The translations under genes and the position numbers were made by a program. A stretch of DNA of 64,000 nt from Desulfuromonas soudanensis (GTDB lineage Bacteria; Desulfobacterota; Desulfuromonadia; Desulfuromonadales; WTL). The notes below the pieces were generated by a model. That model had not been told where the DNA came from. It saw nothing but the letters and a program-made list of their open reading frames with translations, and made no database searches. Numbering within the stretch: the first letter of the stretch is position 1; every line of letters begins with the position of its first letter. This document shows, piece by piece, positions 24,374 through 36,414 of the stretch. The stretch spans positions 3,844,001 to 3,908,000 of the forward strand of contig NZ_CP010802.1 in the NCBI RefSeq assembly GCF_001278055.1. The letters run 5' to 3'.

Positions 24374-25132
24374 TCAGGCATAGATCATCTTTTTTGTCAT
24401 CCCGCCGTCGACCACAAAATTCTGACCAGTGATGAATCCGTTGACGGGATCGGCGAGAAAGAGCGCCAGGTTCGCCACGTCCTCGGGTGTTCCGACCCGG
24501 CCGGCGGGGTGCTGGCGATGATCGGCGGCGCCGGGGACGTCTGTCGTTCTGGAGGAGGACTTTTGCCAGGGTCCGACGTCGATCCACCCCGGGCTGATGG
24601 CGTTGACGCGGATTTCCGGACCGAGACTGACGGAAAGGGCGTGGGTCAGGGCGAGGAGCCCCCCCTTGCTGGCGGAGTAAGCCTCGGTGTCCGGTTCCGA
24701 CATGAGGGCCCGGGTCGAGGCGATGTTGACGATCGCGCCCCCCCCTTCCCGCAGATGGGGGGCGGCGTATCGGGCGCAGAGCATCGGGCCGGTGAGGTTG
24801 ACGGCGAGGACCTTCTGCCAGGCCTCCTGGGTCAACTCCGCCAGGGGAGAACGGACCATGATTCCGGCGTTGTTGATCAGGACGTCGAGGACGCCGAACT
24901 CCGTCAGGGTCGTCTCGACCAGGCGCTCCACCGCCTTTTCCGAGGCGACGTCGGTCTCGACAAAGCGGACCCTTTCCCCACCGGCCAGCTCCCGCACCGC
25001 CTCCTCCCCTGCCTCGCCATCGCAATCGGCGATCACCACCCGATACCCTGCGGCCAGAAAGGCCTGCGCCGACCCCCGGCCGATCCCCTGAGCGCCGCCG
25101 GTGATCACCGCGACCCTTCTCTTCTCTTCCAT
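24374..25132 (-). CDS. Short-chain dehydrogenase/reductase
   Basis: 252-residue classical SDR, NAD(P)-dependent oxidoreductase of unknown substrate. Visible motifs: cofactor-binding TGGAQGIG at about 11-18, Asp in VVIADCDGE suggesting NAD preference, NNAG at about 86-89, catalytic Ser in IASTRAL, YSASK (Tyr and Lys) at about 151-155, PGW after the active site, and the C-terminal GQNFVVDGG. The start MEEKRRVAVITGG at 25132 is preceded by gggaggga. The 5' end of this gene has been copied to 22226-22309. Divergent from the PEP carboxylase gene. Confidence 0.88.
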   Translation of the reverse strand: MEEKRRVAVITGGAQGIGRGSAQAFLAAGYRVVIADCDGEAGEEAVRELAGGERVRFVETDVASEKAVERLVETTLTEFGVLDVLINNAGIMVRSPLAELTQEAWQKVLAVNLTGPMLCARYAAPHLREGGGAIVNIASTRALMSEPDTEAYSASKGGLLALTHALSVSLGPEIRVNAISPGWIDVGPWQKSSSRTTDVPGAADHRQHPAGRVGTPEDVANLALFLADPVNGFITGQNFVVDGGMTKKMIYA

Positions 25133-25232
25133 GGTTCCCTCCCGATGTTCGCCCTATACAAGGTACGCCGCTTCGTTATACTTTCAAGGCAAGGCAACAG
25201 ATTAATATCACAGGAACAAGGGGTGAGCCATC

Positions 25233-28019
<2,787 letters not shown>

Positions 28020-28034
28020 AACAAGGGGGATGAA

Positions 28035-28622
28035 TCAGGGGCGGGAAACTTTTTCGAGGGTGCGCAGGGCGTCGCGCTGGCGGACGGCGGTGGCGAGGGC
28101 GTTGCCGGCGGGTTCGTGGCCGGGATCGAAGTCGAGGAGCTGGCTCCAGGCGCCGATGGCGCCGTCGAGGTCCCCCCTGCGGTAGGCATGGAGCCCCTGC
28201 TCCATGAGACGATCGGAACAGAAGCGCAGGTTCAGTTCGATGGAGTGCCGTGACGTCTTGAGTTCCTGATCCAGGGGGAGATTGGCGGGGTAGTAGTCGA
28301 GAATGGCGCGATAGAGGAGCCCCGCCCCCCGATAGTCGTCTTCGGCCTGGGCGGCCGCAGCGCTCTTGAGCGATCCGGCAACGGCAGCAAGATAGTCTTT
28401 GGCAACCAGACTCTTCGACGCTCCCCGCCGGCGCTCTCCGTCGATGAGGGCCAGGGCTTCGGGATAGGCCCCCTTTCTCAGGTTTCGGTCGATTCCCTGC
28501 CGCTCCGAAACCGCGGCGGCTTTGGGGCCGAATAAGGCGGTCCCGGGGGGGGCGTAGGTGCAGGAGGAGAGGACCGGGAGCAAAAGAGCCGCCCGGAGGC
28601 AGAAACGGGGGAGTCTTTTCAT
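28035..28622 (-). CDS. Lipoprotein with TPR-like repeats
   Basis: 195-residue predicted outer-membrane or periplasmic lipoprotein. The signal ends with the lipobox LSSC (Cys at about 21). The mature part contains helical pairs resembling tetratricopeptide repeats (YPEALALIDGERRRG, YRRGDLDGAIGAWSQLLDFDPGHEPA). Its start overlaps the HD-GYP gene stop (ATGA type, 28619-28622), so the two are translationally coupled and may work together in a c-di-GMP-responsive envelope function. It is convergent with ppc, 15 bp apart, without a visible terminator. Confidence 0.75.
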   Translation of the reverse strand: MKRLPRFCLRAALLLPVLSSCTYAPPGTALFGPKAAAVSERQGIDRNLRKGAYPEALALIDGERRRGASKSLVAKDYLAAVAGSLKSAAAAQAEDDYRGAGLLYRAILDYYPANLPLDQELKTSRHSIELNLRFCSDRLMEQGLHAYRRGDLDGAIGAWSQLLDFDPGHEPAGNALATAVRQRDALRTLEKVSRP

Positions 28623-29989
28623 ACCGCCTTCACCATGAAGGAGAGTTCCTCGTCATGCTGGTAATCGACGAGGATGTCGCTGAAAAGATCGGTGAGAACC
28701 GGCGAAAACTGGGTTCCCCGGAACCGGCGGATCTCGGCGATGGCCTCCTCGCGGCTGGCTCCGGGGCGATAGGGACGACTGGTGGTGATGGCGTCATAGC
28801 AATCGGCCAGGGCGACGATCTGGGCATAGAGGGGAATATCCTCCCCCTGGAGACCTGCGGGGTAGCCGCTACCGTCGTACCATTCATGATGGTGAAGGAC
28901 GACGGGGATATACTTGTGCAGCGATTCGGCGATGCTCAGGATCTCCGCTCCCTGGTCGGGATGACAGCGCACCAGCCGATATTCCCGGTCGTCCAGCGGC
29001 CCCTCTTTGTTGAGGATCAGATCGGGGACCCGGATCTTCCCCACGTCGTGGAGGAAACAGGCCATTTCCAGGTCGGTAAGCTGGTCGTCCTCGAGCCCCA
29101 GAGCCGTCCCTATGCGCAGGGAAAGGCGGGCGACCCGCGCCGAATGACCAAAGGTGTACTGATCCCGGGCGTCGATGGCCGCGGCCAGAATCCGCACCGT
29201 GGAGAGGGAGGAGCGCTCCAGATCCCGCGCAGTGCATTCCAGGTTCTCCTTCTGTTCGAGAATCATCTGGGACATCTGGTTGAAATTGTGCGTGAGCTCC
29301 CCCAGTTCATCGTGGGAGGTGACCTCTATGGTCACGCCGTAACCGCCGTTCTTGATCGCCGAGACTCCCCGCGCCAGACGCTTGACCGGATTGGTAATAA
29401 AGCCGGAAAGTAAAAAAGCGCCGCCGACCCCGAGAATAACCATGAGGGCCGAAACGAGAAAGAGCTGCAGACGCGCCGCCCGTCGGGCGAGGTGCAGGGT
29501 GGCGGCATCGATCCCGAGATAGACATCCCCCACCCGCCGGCCGGCGAACTCGATCGGCGTCCTGAAGGTATAGTTTTCTTCACCGGAGCGCTCGACGAGG
29601 GAGACTTCCGCCCCCTCAGCAGCCGGCACCGGAGTTCCCTTCTTCTCCTGATAGGGGGTGCCGACCAGGGCCAGCTCGTCGTGAGCGACAACGATCCCGT
29701 TGATATCGACGATGGCCAGATAGACCAGGTCGGGCTGGGATTCCCTGATTTTGACGGCCAGATTATCCAGGGCCAGGCGCTCTCCGGCGAGGATGCTGTA
29801 GCCGGCGGGAATGGCGGCACTCAGGGAGATGGCCCGTCCGCGGTGCACCAGCTCGCGGAGAAGAAAATTGTCGACGAGGCGGATCACCACCAGGGAAGAG
29901 AGTGTGGTCACGAACAGGATCAGCACCAGGCTCACCATTGCCAGCTTGAGACTGATCCCCTGGAGGAATTTTTTTAGTTTCTCGACCAT
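28619..29989 (-). CDS. Membrane HD-GYP phosphodiesterase with HAMP domain
   Basis: 456-residue sensor, probable cyclic-di-GMP phosphodiesterase. A TM helix lies at about 14-36, a periplasmic sensor region (PDLVYLAIVDINGIVVAHDE) at about 40-180, and a second TM at about 185-207. HAMP follows (GFITNPVKRLARGVSAI, DELGELTHNFNQM), then the HD-GYP domain at about 270-450 with HDVGK and HHEWYDGSGYP. The latter has the canonical His-His-Glu and a GYP ending. The start MVEKLKKFLQ (29989) is chosen since the upstream frame looks non-coding, though no strong ribosome site is seen. It overlaps the downstream lipoprotein gene. Divergent from the 30345 gene. Confidence 0.85.
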   Translation of the reverse strand: MVEKLKKFLQGISLKLAMVSLVLILFVTTLSSLVVIRLVDNFLLRELVHRGRAISLSAAIPAGYSILAGERLALDNLAVKIRESQPDLVYLAIVDINGIVVAHDELALVGTPYQEKKGTPVPAAEGAEVSLVERSGEENYTFRTPIEFAGRRVGDVYLGIDAATLHLARRAARLQLFLVSALMVILGVGGAFLLSGFITNPVKRLARGVSAIKNGGYGVTIEVTSHDELGELTHNFNQMSQMILEQKENLECTARDLERSSLSTVRILAAAIDARDQYTFGHSARVARLSLRIGTALGLEDDQLTDLEMACFLHDVGKIRVPDLILNKEGPLDDREYRLVRCHPDQGAEILSIAESLHKYIPVVLHHHEWYDGSGYPAGLQGEDIPLYAQIVALADCYDAITTSRPYRPGASREEAIAEIRRFRGTQFSPVLTDLFSDILVDYQHDEELSFMVKAV

Positions 29990-30344
29990 CTTGATTGTCC
30001 GTGGGCGATCCTGGGGCAAAGGAAGCTCCTCGGATAAGGGAAAAAGCGGCGGCGTAATTCTCAGGGGCGGCGGATCGCAGGGGGTGGCGTCTTTGCGCAC
30101 AGATCCTTTATAAAACAATCGGTTCTGTTCTCGCCGAACAAAATACCCGCAAAGGGCTCTCCTTGGCAAGGGATTTCCTTGGACCCGTCCTGATTATCTT
30201 TTCTTCATTGAAATTCCACCAATCTTTAAGGGGATCCAGCTCCCGGCCGCCGGGGAAAGGGATTTTTCCCGGAATGTCGGGCCGTTCTGCTATAATCCGG
30301 CAAATCGACCGGTCTCCGGCCGGCACCGTCCAACGGAGGTTTGC
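29990..30344. promoter_or_regulatory. Divergent intergenic region with a probable promoter
   Basis: 355 bp between divergent signalling genes. An extended -10 TGcTATAAT (30288-30296) points toward the plus-strand gene. No regulator site was recognised. Confidence 0.5.
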
Positions 30345-32531
30345 TTGCCGTCTTTCCCCCCCACCCCCGACCGGCCCCCCGACATCCTGGTCCTGAGCCG
30401 GTTCATCTACGAATTCAACATCGCCAGGCGCCAGATGTCGGCCTATCCCAAGGGGCACCCGGTGATCGCCGCGGCGGCGGGGAAGACCATGGAGATCTTC
30501 GCCTCCCTCCTCGAGAACTGCGACGAGGTGACCCTCGGCGTCGCCCGGGAGGTCCTGGTGGTCGGCGAGGCCTGCCTCGAACGCAAAAACCCCGTCTTTC
30601 AGGATCTGGCGCGTCACCTCTTTGCCCTCGGGGTCGCCTCCCTCACCTTCAGCCGCGGCCTGACCCGGGGGGAAATCATAACCTTCAACGAGCTCCTCTC
30701 CCACAGCCGCGAGGAGGTGCGGGAGGCCGGAGGCCTGGCCCTCCTTCTTGAGGGACTCGGCATCCGCAACATCGCCGTCGAAGAGATCGATTACCAGGCG
30801 TTTGCCACCACGGAGGAGCTCCGGATTTTCCCCCCGGGCCAGAACCCCGCCGCGCCACCGGCCATCCCCCTTTGGGAAGGGTTCATCACCGCCCTTCTCC
30901 ATGCCCGCCTCGATCCCGAAGGCGCTCCCCTGAGCGGCTTCGAGGAGCTGGGAGCAGGGGCCGTCGCCGCCCTTCTCAACGACGAGTTCGACCCCAATCC
31001 CGCCAACTACGGCGCAAGCATCGTCGCCTTTTTGCGCCGTCTCGCACCTGGTCAATCGGACGATGAAACCCGCAGTCTGGCCCTGGAGAAGCTCGCCGAT
31101 CTGGTCGGCCGCTTCAACCCCGAACTACGCTGCCAGTTCCTCTCCAGCACCTTCGGCGCCCTTTCCGACGAGGGGTCTTTGGCAACGGAATTTATCCAAA
31201 AGCTCTCTCCCGACAGGGTGGCCGAAACCCTCGCCGACATCAACGACCGCCGCCTGTCCGTGCCGCCGGCCATCTTCGGCATCCTCCAAAAACTCTCCCG
31301 GCACGGCGGCGACCCGGGAGGGAAGGTCACCGGAGGGACCCCGTCCACCGGTGAAGATGCCTCCGAGAGCCTCGACCTCATCTTTCGGGAAGTCGAAGCC
31401 GATCAGTTCGTCCCCGCCGGCTATCAGGTTTTACTCGACAAGATTCTCACCGTCGAACAACCAAGGAAGGACGAAGGGGACAAACTCGAAGAGCTCAAGA
31501 AGACTCTCGGCAGCCACCGGGTGGAGACGAAGGTGAGCGCCATCATCCTCGAGATCCTCAACAACGCTCCCTCGGAATCCCAAACCCAATCCCTTAAACG
31601 CAATACATTGGAACTCTTCGACTATTTTCTCGAAATGGGGGATTTCGCCTCCCTGTCGCTGATGCACACCGGGCTGCGCCGGGGCGTCGGGGCGGAGGCT
31701 CCCCTCCCCCTCCACCAGGAGCTCCTGGCCGCCTTTACCCTCCCCCGTTTCCTCGAGGGAACCCTCAACGCCCCCAGCCTCTGGGGGAAGGAGAAGTTCG
31801 AGGAAATCGAGGCACTGATCGCCGCCGTCGGACTCCCCTTTGTCGAACCCCTCCTCGACCGGCTGGCGGCCGCCGACACCATCCCCCTGCGACGCTACTA
31901 CATGGAGCGCCTCCAGGCCTTCGGTAACCGGACCCTTCCGGCGATTCGTGCCCGTCTCGGCGACGGCCGCTGGTTTTTCGTCCGCAACCTGATCATGATG
32001 CTGCGCACCCTCAACGATCCGGCCGTCGCGGCGGAAATCAAGCCGCTCCTCAATCATCCCCATCCCAAGGTCCGTCAGGAGGCCTTTGCGACCCTTCTCC
32101 ACTTTCGCGCCCCCGGAGCCGACCGTATCCTCCTTGAGATGCTTGGCGACAACGATCCGGCAGAGCAGCTCCGCGCCGTGCTGCTGGCGCCCCGCACCCC
32201 CTATCCCGCCGTATTTCGGGCGCTGCTGGCGCTGCTGAACCAGGGGATCCTCACCGGCAGCAACTTTGAACTCAAGAGGGGGGTGGTTCAGGCGCTGGCC
32301 GAAACGGGGAACCCTGCGGCCCTCCCCGAACTGGGGCGGCGCCTGCGATCAAACAGTCTCTTCCATCCCATACTTCACGCCCGGCTGAAGCTGGAGATCG
32401 TTAAATCCCTGGAATACTATCCCGCCGCAGAGGCCGCCATCATTCTCGCCGAGGTGGTCCGTTCCGGGTCGGGAGACCTCGCCCGCACGGCGGCACAGAC
32501 CTTGAAGAATCTGCAGGGGAGGGGCGCATGA
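30345..32531 (+). CDS. Helical-repeat protein coupled to an HD-domain protein
   Basis: 728-residue soluble protein. The N-terminal ~170 residues (FIYEFNIARRQMSAYPKGHP, GEIITFNELLS) resemble a domain that recurs in the neighbouring HD protein, whose N-terminus has LYSPRHRQV...GEVAALVEAL. The C-terminal ~350 residues are HEAT-like repeats (LNHPHPKVRQEAFATLLHFRAPGADRIL). A scaffold or sensor role is inferred. The TTG start at 30345 follows aacggaggtttgc; no better ATG exists nearby. The stop overlaps the next gene's ATG (32528), so the products are likely made together. An extended -10 promoter lies at 30288-30296. Confidence 0.65.
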   Translation: MPSFPPTPDRPPDILVLSRFIYEFNIARRQMSAYPKGHPVIAAAAGKTMEIFASLLENCDEVTLGVAREVLVVGEACLERKNPVFQDLARHLFALGVASLTFSRGLTRGEIITFNELLSHSREEVREAGGLALLLEGLGIRNIAVEEIDYQAFATTEELRIFPPGQNPAAPPAIPLWEGFITALLHARLDPEGAPLSGFEELGAGAVAALLNDEFDPNPANYGASIVAFLRRLAPGQSDDETRSLALEKLADLVGRFNPELRCQFLSSTFGALSDEGSLATEFIQKLSPDRVAETLADINDRRLSVPPAIFGILQKLSRHGGDPGGKVTGGTPSTGEDASESLDLIFREVEADQFVPAGYQVLLDKILTVEQPRKDEGDKLEELKKTLGSHRVETKVSAIILEILNNAPSESQTQSLKRNTLELFDYFLEMGDFASLSLMHTGLRRGVGAEAPLPLHQELLAAFTLPRFLEGTLNAPSLWGKEKFEEIEALIAAVGLPFVEPLLDRLAAADTIPLRRYYMERLQAFGNRTLPAIRARLGDGRWFFVRNLIMMLRTLNDPAVAAEIKPLLNHPHPKVRQEAFATLLHFRAPGADRILLEMLGDNDPAEQLRAVLLAPRTPYPAVFRALLALLNQGILTGSNFELKRGVVQALAETGNPAALPELGRRLRSNSLFHPILHARLKLEIVKSLEYYPAAEAAIILAEVVRSGSGDLARTAAQTLKNLQGRGA

Positions 32532-33664
32532 GCGATACACGCCGGGAGGAGATTTGCGGATTCATTCGTCTGCTCGACATGGCGGTGGCCAACGCCACCC
32601 TCTATTCCCCTCGCCATCGCCAGGTGCTGCACCTCACCGAGAGCGCCGGCAAGGCCCTCAAATCCCTTCTGGCAGAAGGCCCCCTCCCGCTGCTGATTAT
32701 CGAGGGAGAAGTGGTGGCCGACGGAAGCCCCCTCCCCGCCGGGATGTATCTGAACCGCTTCGCCCAGACCCTCGGCCGCCACGGCATCGGCCATCTCCGA
32801 TTCGTCGCCGGCATCGAGAACGGCGAAGTCGCCGCCCTGGTCGAGGCGCTGGCCGGACCGGTTCGGCAGGGGGAAGAAATCCGTTCCTCGGAACACCTGC
32901 GCTTCGGCCGGGTGGAAGTGCGCCAGGAGGCCGCAGAGGATGGCGGCATCAAGCGTCTCGACCTTGCCGAGCTCCCCGGAGAGGAGCGGGCCCGATTTCA
33001 GGACCTCTGCGAAGGGGTCAGAAAACACGGCAAGCTGCAGGTGACGGGGATCTCCGAAGTCGTTCACGGCTTCGTCGAGGCCTTCTGCCGCGAAGCCGAT
33101 CCCCTGATGGCTCTGGCCCCGCTGCGCGCCGTCGACGACTACACCTTCACCCATTCGACCAACGTCTGCATCCTCAATCTCGCCCAGGCCATGGCCCTGG
33201 GGATCGACGGGGCGCTCCTCCATGACATCGGCATCGCCGCCATGCTCCACGATGTCGGCAAGCTCTACATCCCGGAGGAGATTCTCAACAAAAACGGCGC
33301 CCTCGACGAGCAGGAATGGGCGGTGATGAAACAGCATCCCGTCAGAGGGGCTCAGTATCTTCTCGACACCCCCGGTGTTCCGCGCCTGGCGGTTCTCACC
33401 GCCTACGAGCACCACATGAAGTACAACCTCAGCGGCTACCCGAGGGTCGCCGCGAACTGGGAGCTCAACCTCGCCAGCCAGATGACCATGGTTTCTGATA
33501 TCTTCGACGCCCTGCGCACCCGCCGCGCCTACCATGACCCGATGGAGATGGAGGGGATCACCGCCATCATGCGCCAATTGTCCGGAACGGAACTGAATCC
33601 GGTCCTTACGGAAAATTTTTTGCGCCTCACCGCCCGGCTGAGCCTCGAGGGGTCGGGATCTTGA
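32528..33664 (+). CDS. HD-domain protein, divergent HD-GYP
   Basis: 378-residue cytoplasmic protein. The N-terminal ~170 residues are a helical domain related in pattern to that of the upstream gene. The C-terminal HD domain at about 190-360 carries HSTNVCIL, HDVGK and the segment EHHMKYNLSGYP. Compared with canonical HD-GYP (HHExxDGxGYP), the Glu and Asp-Gly positions are replaced (HHMKYNLSGYP), so phosphodiesterase activity may be altered or absent. Translationally coupled to the helical-repeat gene by a 4-bp overlap. No membrane segment. Confidence 0.78.
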   Translation: MSDTRREEICGFIRLLDMAVANATLYSPRHRQVLHLTESAGKALKSLLAEGPLPLLIIEGEVVADGSPLPAGMYLNRFAQTLGRHGIGHLRFVAGIENGEVAALVEALAGPVRQGEEIRSSEHLRFGRVEVRQEAAEDGGIKRLDLAELPGEERARFQDLCEGVRKHGKLQVTGISEVVHGFVEAFCREADPLMALAPLRAVDDYTFTHSTNVCILNLAQAMALGIDGALLHDIGIAAMLHDVGKLYIPEEILNKNGALDEQEWAVMKQHPVRGAQYLLDTPGVPRLAVLTAYEHHMKYNLSGYPRVAANWELNLASQMTMVSDIFDALRTRRAYHDPMEMEGITAIMRQLSGTELNPVLTENFLRLTARLSLEGSGS

Positions 33665-33803
33665 CACCTGTCGTTATTTTGACAACCTCGTCGTCAGGAC
33701 GCCGCCAAGAAATGGAACAGGCCTTGGCCTGGCAACAGGCAACGGCAGGAGGAAGCTGCTCCTTCAAGGGAGCAAAAAAGGGAGAAGGGCACTGGGGGCG
33801 CGA

Positions 33804-34700
33804 TTGAAAATCGGACTGGCTCTGGGAGGGGGCGCCGCACGGGCGCTGTCGCACATCGGGGTAATCGAGGCGCTGATTGCCCATGATATCCCCATCGACG
33901 TCGTCACCGGGACCAGCATGGGCGCCATCATCGGCGCCCTGTACGCCATCGACCCCGACATCGGCAGGGTGCGGGAGAAGCTCCTGGCCTACCTCGCCAG
34001 CGATGTCTTTGCCCAGGGCCGTCTCGACTTCATCCGGGACAAGGACCTCCTCGAAGGGGAGGGACTCTATTACCGTTTTAGCCGCCTGGCCCGCCGAGGA
34101 CTCTTCTTTACCGCCACCCTGACCCGCGGCTCTTTTATCTCCGAGGAAACGGTGGAGCGAAACTTCGCCGCCCTCGTCGACGACATCGACATCAGGTCGA
34201 CCCGCCTCCCCTTTGCCGCCGCGGCCACGGACCTCAGGGGGGGGAGGGAATTCGTCCTCGACCAGGGGAATCTGCGCCGCGCCCTCGCCGCCAGTTGCGC
34301 GATCCCCGGAGTCCTGCCGCCGGTCCCCTGGGGGGAGATGCAGCTGATCGACGGCGGCTGGATCGACGCCGTCCCCATCGAACCGGCGCTGCATCTCGGG
34401 GCGGACCTGGTGATCGCCGTCGATGTCGCCCGGGACATCAGCGAACTCGAACATGGCCGCCGCGCCCTCGACATCATCTTCCGAGCCGACACCATCAGCC
34501 GCTACGCCCTCGCCCGGGAGAAGCTGGCCCGGGCCGACATCGTCCTGCGGCCGGCGGTGCAGACCCTGCACTGGGCGGACTTCACCCAGCCGGAGAAGGC
34601 CATCGCCTGCGGCCGGGAGGCGGTGGAGAGCAGCTTTGAGGAAATTTCCCGCCTGCTGCGCTTCCGGCGGCTCAAGGCCTGGCTTCGTCCCCCCTGGTAA
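33804..34700 (+). CDS. Patatin-like phospholipase (RssA-type)
   Basis: 298-residue serine esterase/phospholipase of the patatin family, Ser-Asp dyad. The oxyanion motif LALGGGAARALSHIG is at about 5-19, the nucleophile elbow GTSMG at about 37-41, and the catalytic Asp in LIDGGWIDAVP at about 188. These are standard distances for the short bacterial RssA type. The TTG at 33804 is the likely start because the family consensus begins MKIGLALGGG; cactgggggc upstream is a weak ribosome site. It is separated from the HD gene by 139 bp. Substrate unknown. Confidence 0.85.
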   Translation: MKIGLALGGGAARALSHIGVIEALIAHDIPIDVVTGTSMGAIIGALYAIDPDIGRVREKLLAYLASDVFAQGRLDFIRDKDLLEGEGLYYRFSRLARRGLFFTATLTRGSFISEETVERNFAALVDDIDIRSTRLPFAAAATDLRGGREFVLDQGNLRRALAASCAIPGVLPPVPWGEMQLIDGGWIDAVPIEPALHLGADLVIAVDVARDISELEHGRRALDIIFRADTISRYALAREKLARADIVLRPAVQTLHWADFTQPEKAIACGREAVESSFEEISRLLRFRRLKAWLRPPW

Positions 34701-34799
34701 TTGCTCCCCCTCGCAGGGAAATCTTCTGAGCGGGGCTTGGTCTTGTTTGCCGAAAGCGGGGAGGGTACCAGAGAGGGAGAAGGGTCCGCGGTGGGGATC

Positions 34800-35546
34800 T
34801 CAGAGGGATGTCGCCGCCGGAAACGACCGTTTCCGGGCGACGAAAGAACGGAGTGCACTTAGAGTGGCAAGGCTCGGAGCAAGGAACTGGATGGCCATGC
34901 CGGGGGGCAGATCCCCCTTGCGCACCCAGTCGGCATGGTTTGCCCAGGCGACCCGCCCCTGGCAGTGCAGGACGGTTGCCGGCTGAAGGAGGTTGATCTC
35001 CAGGTGGAGGATGGTGTCGGTGAGGTGCGGCTTGTCCGTTTCGATGAAGAGCCCGCCGGTACTCAGATCATAGGTGTATCCGGAGGTCGATTCGCCGCCG
35101 TCGATGCCATAGCGCACCGGCAGTCGGGTATGGATGCGCAGCGTGTCGGTATCGGAGACCTTGAGAATGCGATAGGCCGCAGCCAGAAAAGGGGCGCGGG
35201 CCACGGGCTTCATCAGGAGTTCCTCGCAGCCGGCCTGCCGGCAGCGGTCAAAATCGGCCTCATCGCGACTGTTGGTGACAATGACCACCGGGATCCCCCG
35301 AGTCTCGGGATTTTCCTTGATCTTCCGGCAGATCTCGTCGCCGTTCCCCTCGGGCATATAGAGATCCATAAAGACCATGTCGGGGCTCTCCCGCTGCATC
35401 ACCTCCAGGGCCTCGCGGCCACTGCGGGCGACCAGCAGGGTAAAATTCTCCCTGCGAAAAAAATCCTTTTCCATCTCAAGGAACAGTTCCACATCATCGA
35501 CCAGCAGGATTTTTTTTGAAATCAAGGAGTTCCTCCCGAACATCAC
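34800..35546 (-). CDS. Response regulator receiver with PilZ domain
   Basis: 248-residue regulator. The N-terminal CheY-like receiver spans about 10-125, with phospho-acceptor Asp in DMVFMDLYMPEGNG, acidic pocket LLVDDVE and Lys in LLMKPVA. The C-terminal PilZ-type beta-barrel at about 135-240 includes DLSTGGLFIET and an RLPVRYG segment resembling the RxxxR c-di-GMP contact. It probably couples a two-component input to c-di-GMP, fitting the HD-GYP genes nearby. Start MMFGRNS at 35546 or one codon later. Monocistronic and divergent from 35766. Confidence 0.87.
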   Translation of the reverse strand: MMFGRNSLISKKILLVDDVELFLEMEKDFFRRENFTLLVARSGREALEVMQRESPDMVFMDLYMPEGNGDEICRKIKENPETRGIPVVIVTNSRDEADFDRCRQAGCEELLMKPVARAPFLAAAYRILKVSDTDTLRIHTRLPVRYGIDGGESTSGYTYDLSTGGLFIETDKPHLTDTILHLEINLLQPATVLHCQGRVAWANHADWVRKGDLPPGMAIQFLAPSLATLSALRSFVARKRSFPAATSL

Positions 35547-35680
35547 ATAACAAAAACGGACAGCATCGTTGGGTCCAGTGCCGCAAGGTTAACACAAATC
35601 AAGGCCGACGCATGCCGAAGTTCTCTTTCCTCCAGCAACATTCTCCATATTTGCGAGAATCGTGCCCGCCCAACGGCCGA

Positions 35681-35708
35681 TTGCAGGTCCGCTCCCCGGC
35701 GCTATACT
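35681..35708 (+). promoter_or_regulatory. Sigma-70-type promoter
   Basis: TTGCAG (35681-35686), 16-bp spacer, TATACT (35703-35708), 57 bp upstream of the start at 35766. Confidence 0.65.
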
Positions 35709-35765
35709 TTAAGTGGAACCGCGACGGGAGCCCTCCCTTGCGCGGCTCCGGGAAAGGGGGACACG

Positions 35766-36116
35766 ATGACAGGAAGCGACATTCTCCGCCAGATCAAGGA
35801 AGAGCGCAACCCGCGCCTCTGCTTCATCAAATGGTGGCGCAAGGAGCAGGATTTTCTCAATTTTGAAGAGATCGACGAGTTCATCCAGAAGACTGGCCCC
35901 GACGAGGAGTTCGAAGGGTATGAACTGCTCGATATGGAACAGGTCTGGGCCTTCCTCAAGGAACGCGAACTCGGGAACATTCACCGGGAAACCCGCACCA
36001 GCGGCCGGGAGGTGATCGTCTGGGACCGCCCCGACAAGAGCCAGGAGTGCCCCTACAACCCCGCCTCCCTGATGACGATTCTCAATGTCGAGTCGCGGGG
36101 AACGGTGATCGACTGA
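35766..36116 (+). CDS. Conserved-type protein of unknown function
   Basis: 116-residue soluble acidic protein (MTGSDILRQIKEERNPRLCF; ends TILNVESRGTVID). Trp- and Glu-rich, with no signal peptide or membrane segment and two isolated Cys. A ribosome site ggaaaggggg precedes the ATG and a good promoter lies at 35681-35708. It is followed by 300 bp without a gene (36117-36414), which holds only a G/C-rich imperfect hairpin (gcgcgggc...gcgcc, about 36126-36175). No family recognised. Confidence 0.6.
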   Translation: MTGSDILRQIKEERNPRLCFIKWWRKEQDFLNFEEIDEFIQKTGPDEEFEGYELLDMEQVWAFLKERELGNIHRETRTSGREVIVWDRPDKSQECPYNPASLMTILNVESRGTVID

Positions 36117-36414
36117 CCCGGTACGGCGCGGGCAAAAAAAGACGCGCCGCTCAGGAGGGTAAGTGCGACGCGCCAAGGTGTGGAGGCGTGGATTCCGGTT
36201 GCTGCGGAGACACGGCATTATGCGCGCTCCTGTTGTTTCTTTCAATATAACCGATGAGCGCGGCTCTTTCCATGGTCAACCCCGTAAAAAACCGGCTCCT
36301 CTTCGACGGTGCCTTACTGTGCGTTTGTGCAGATGCCGCCAGGTCGGTCGGATGGATAGGCAGTTCTTCTCCGCCGTCAATGCTTGTTCGGACGACGCCT
36401 TTTTTTGGACCTTC
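36117..36414. other. Intergenic region
   Basis: 298 bp between convergent genes. A GC-rich inverted repeat around 36126-36175 could end the plus-strand transcript, but it lacks a following T-run. Nothing else recognised. Confidence 0.35.
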
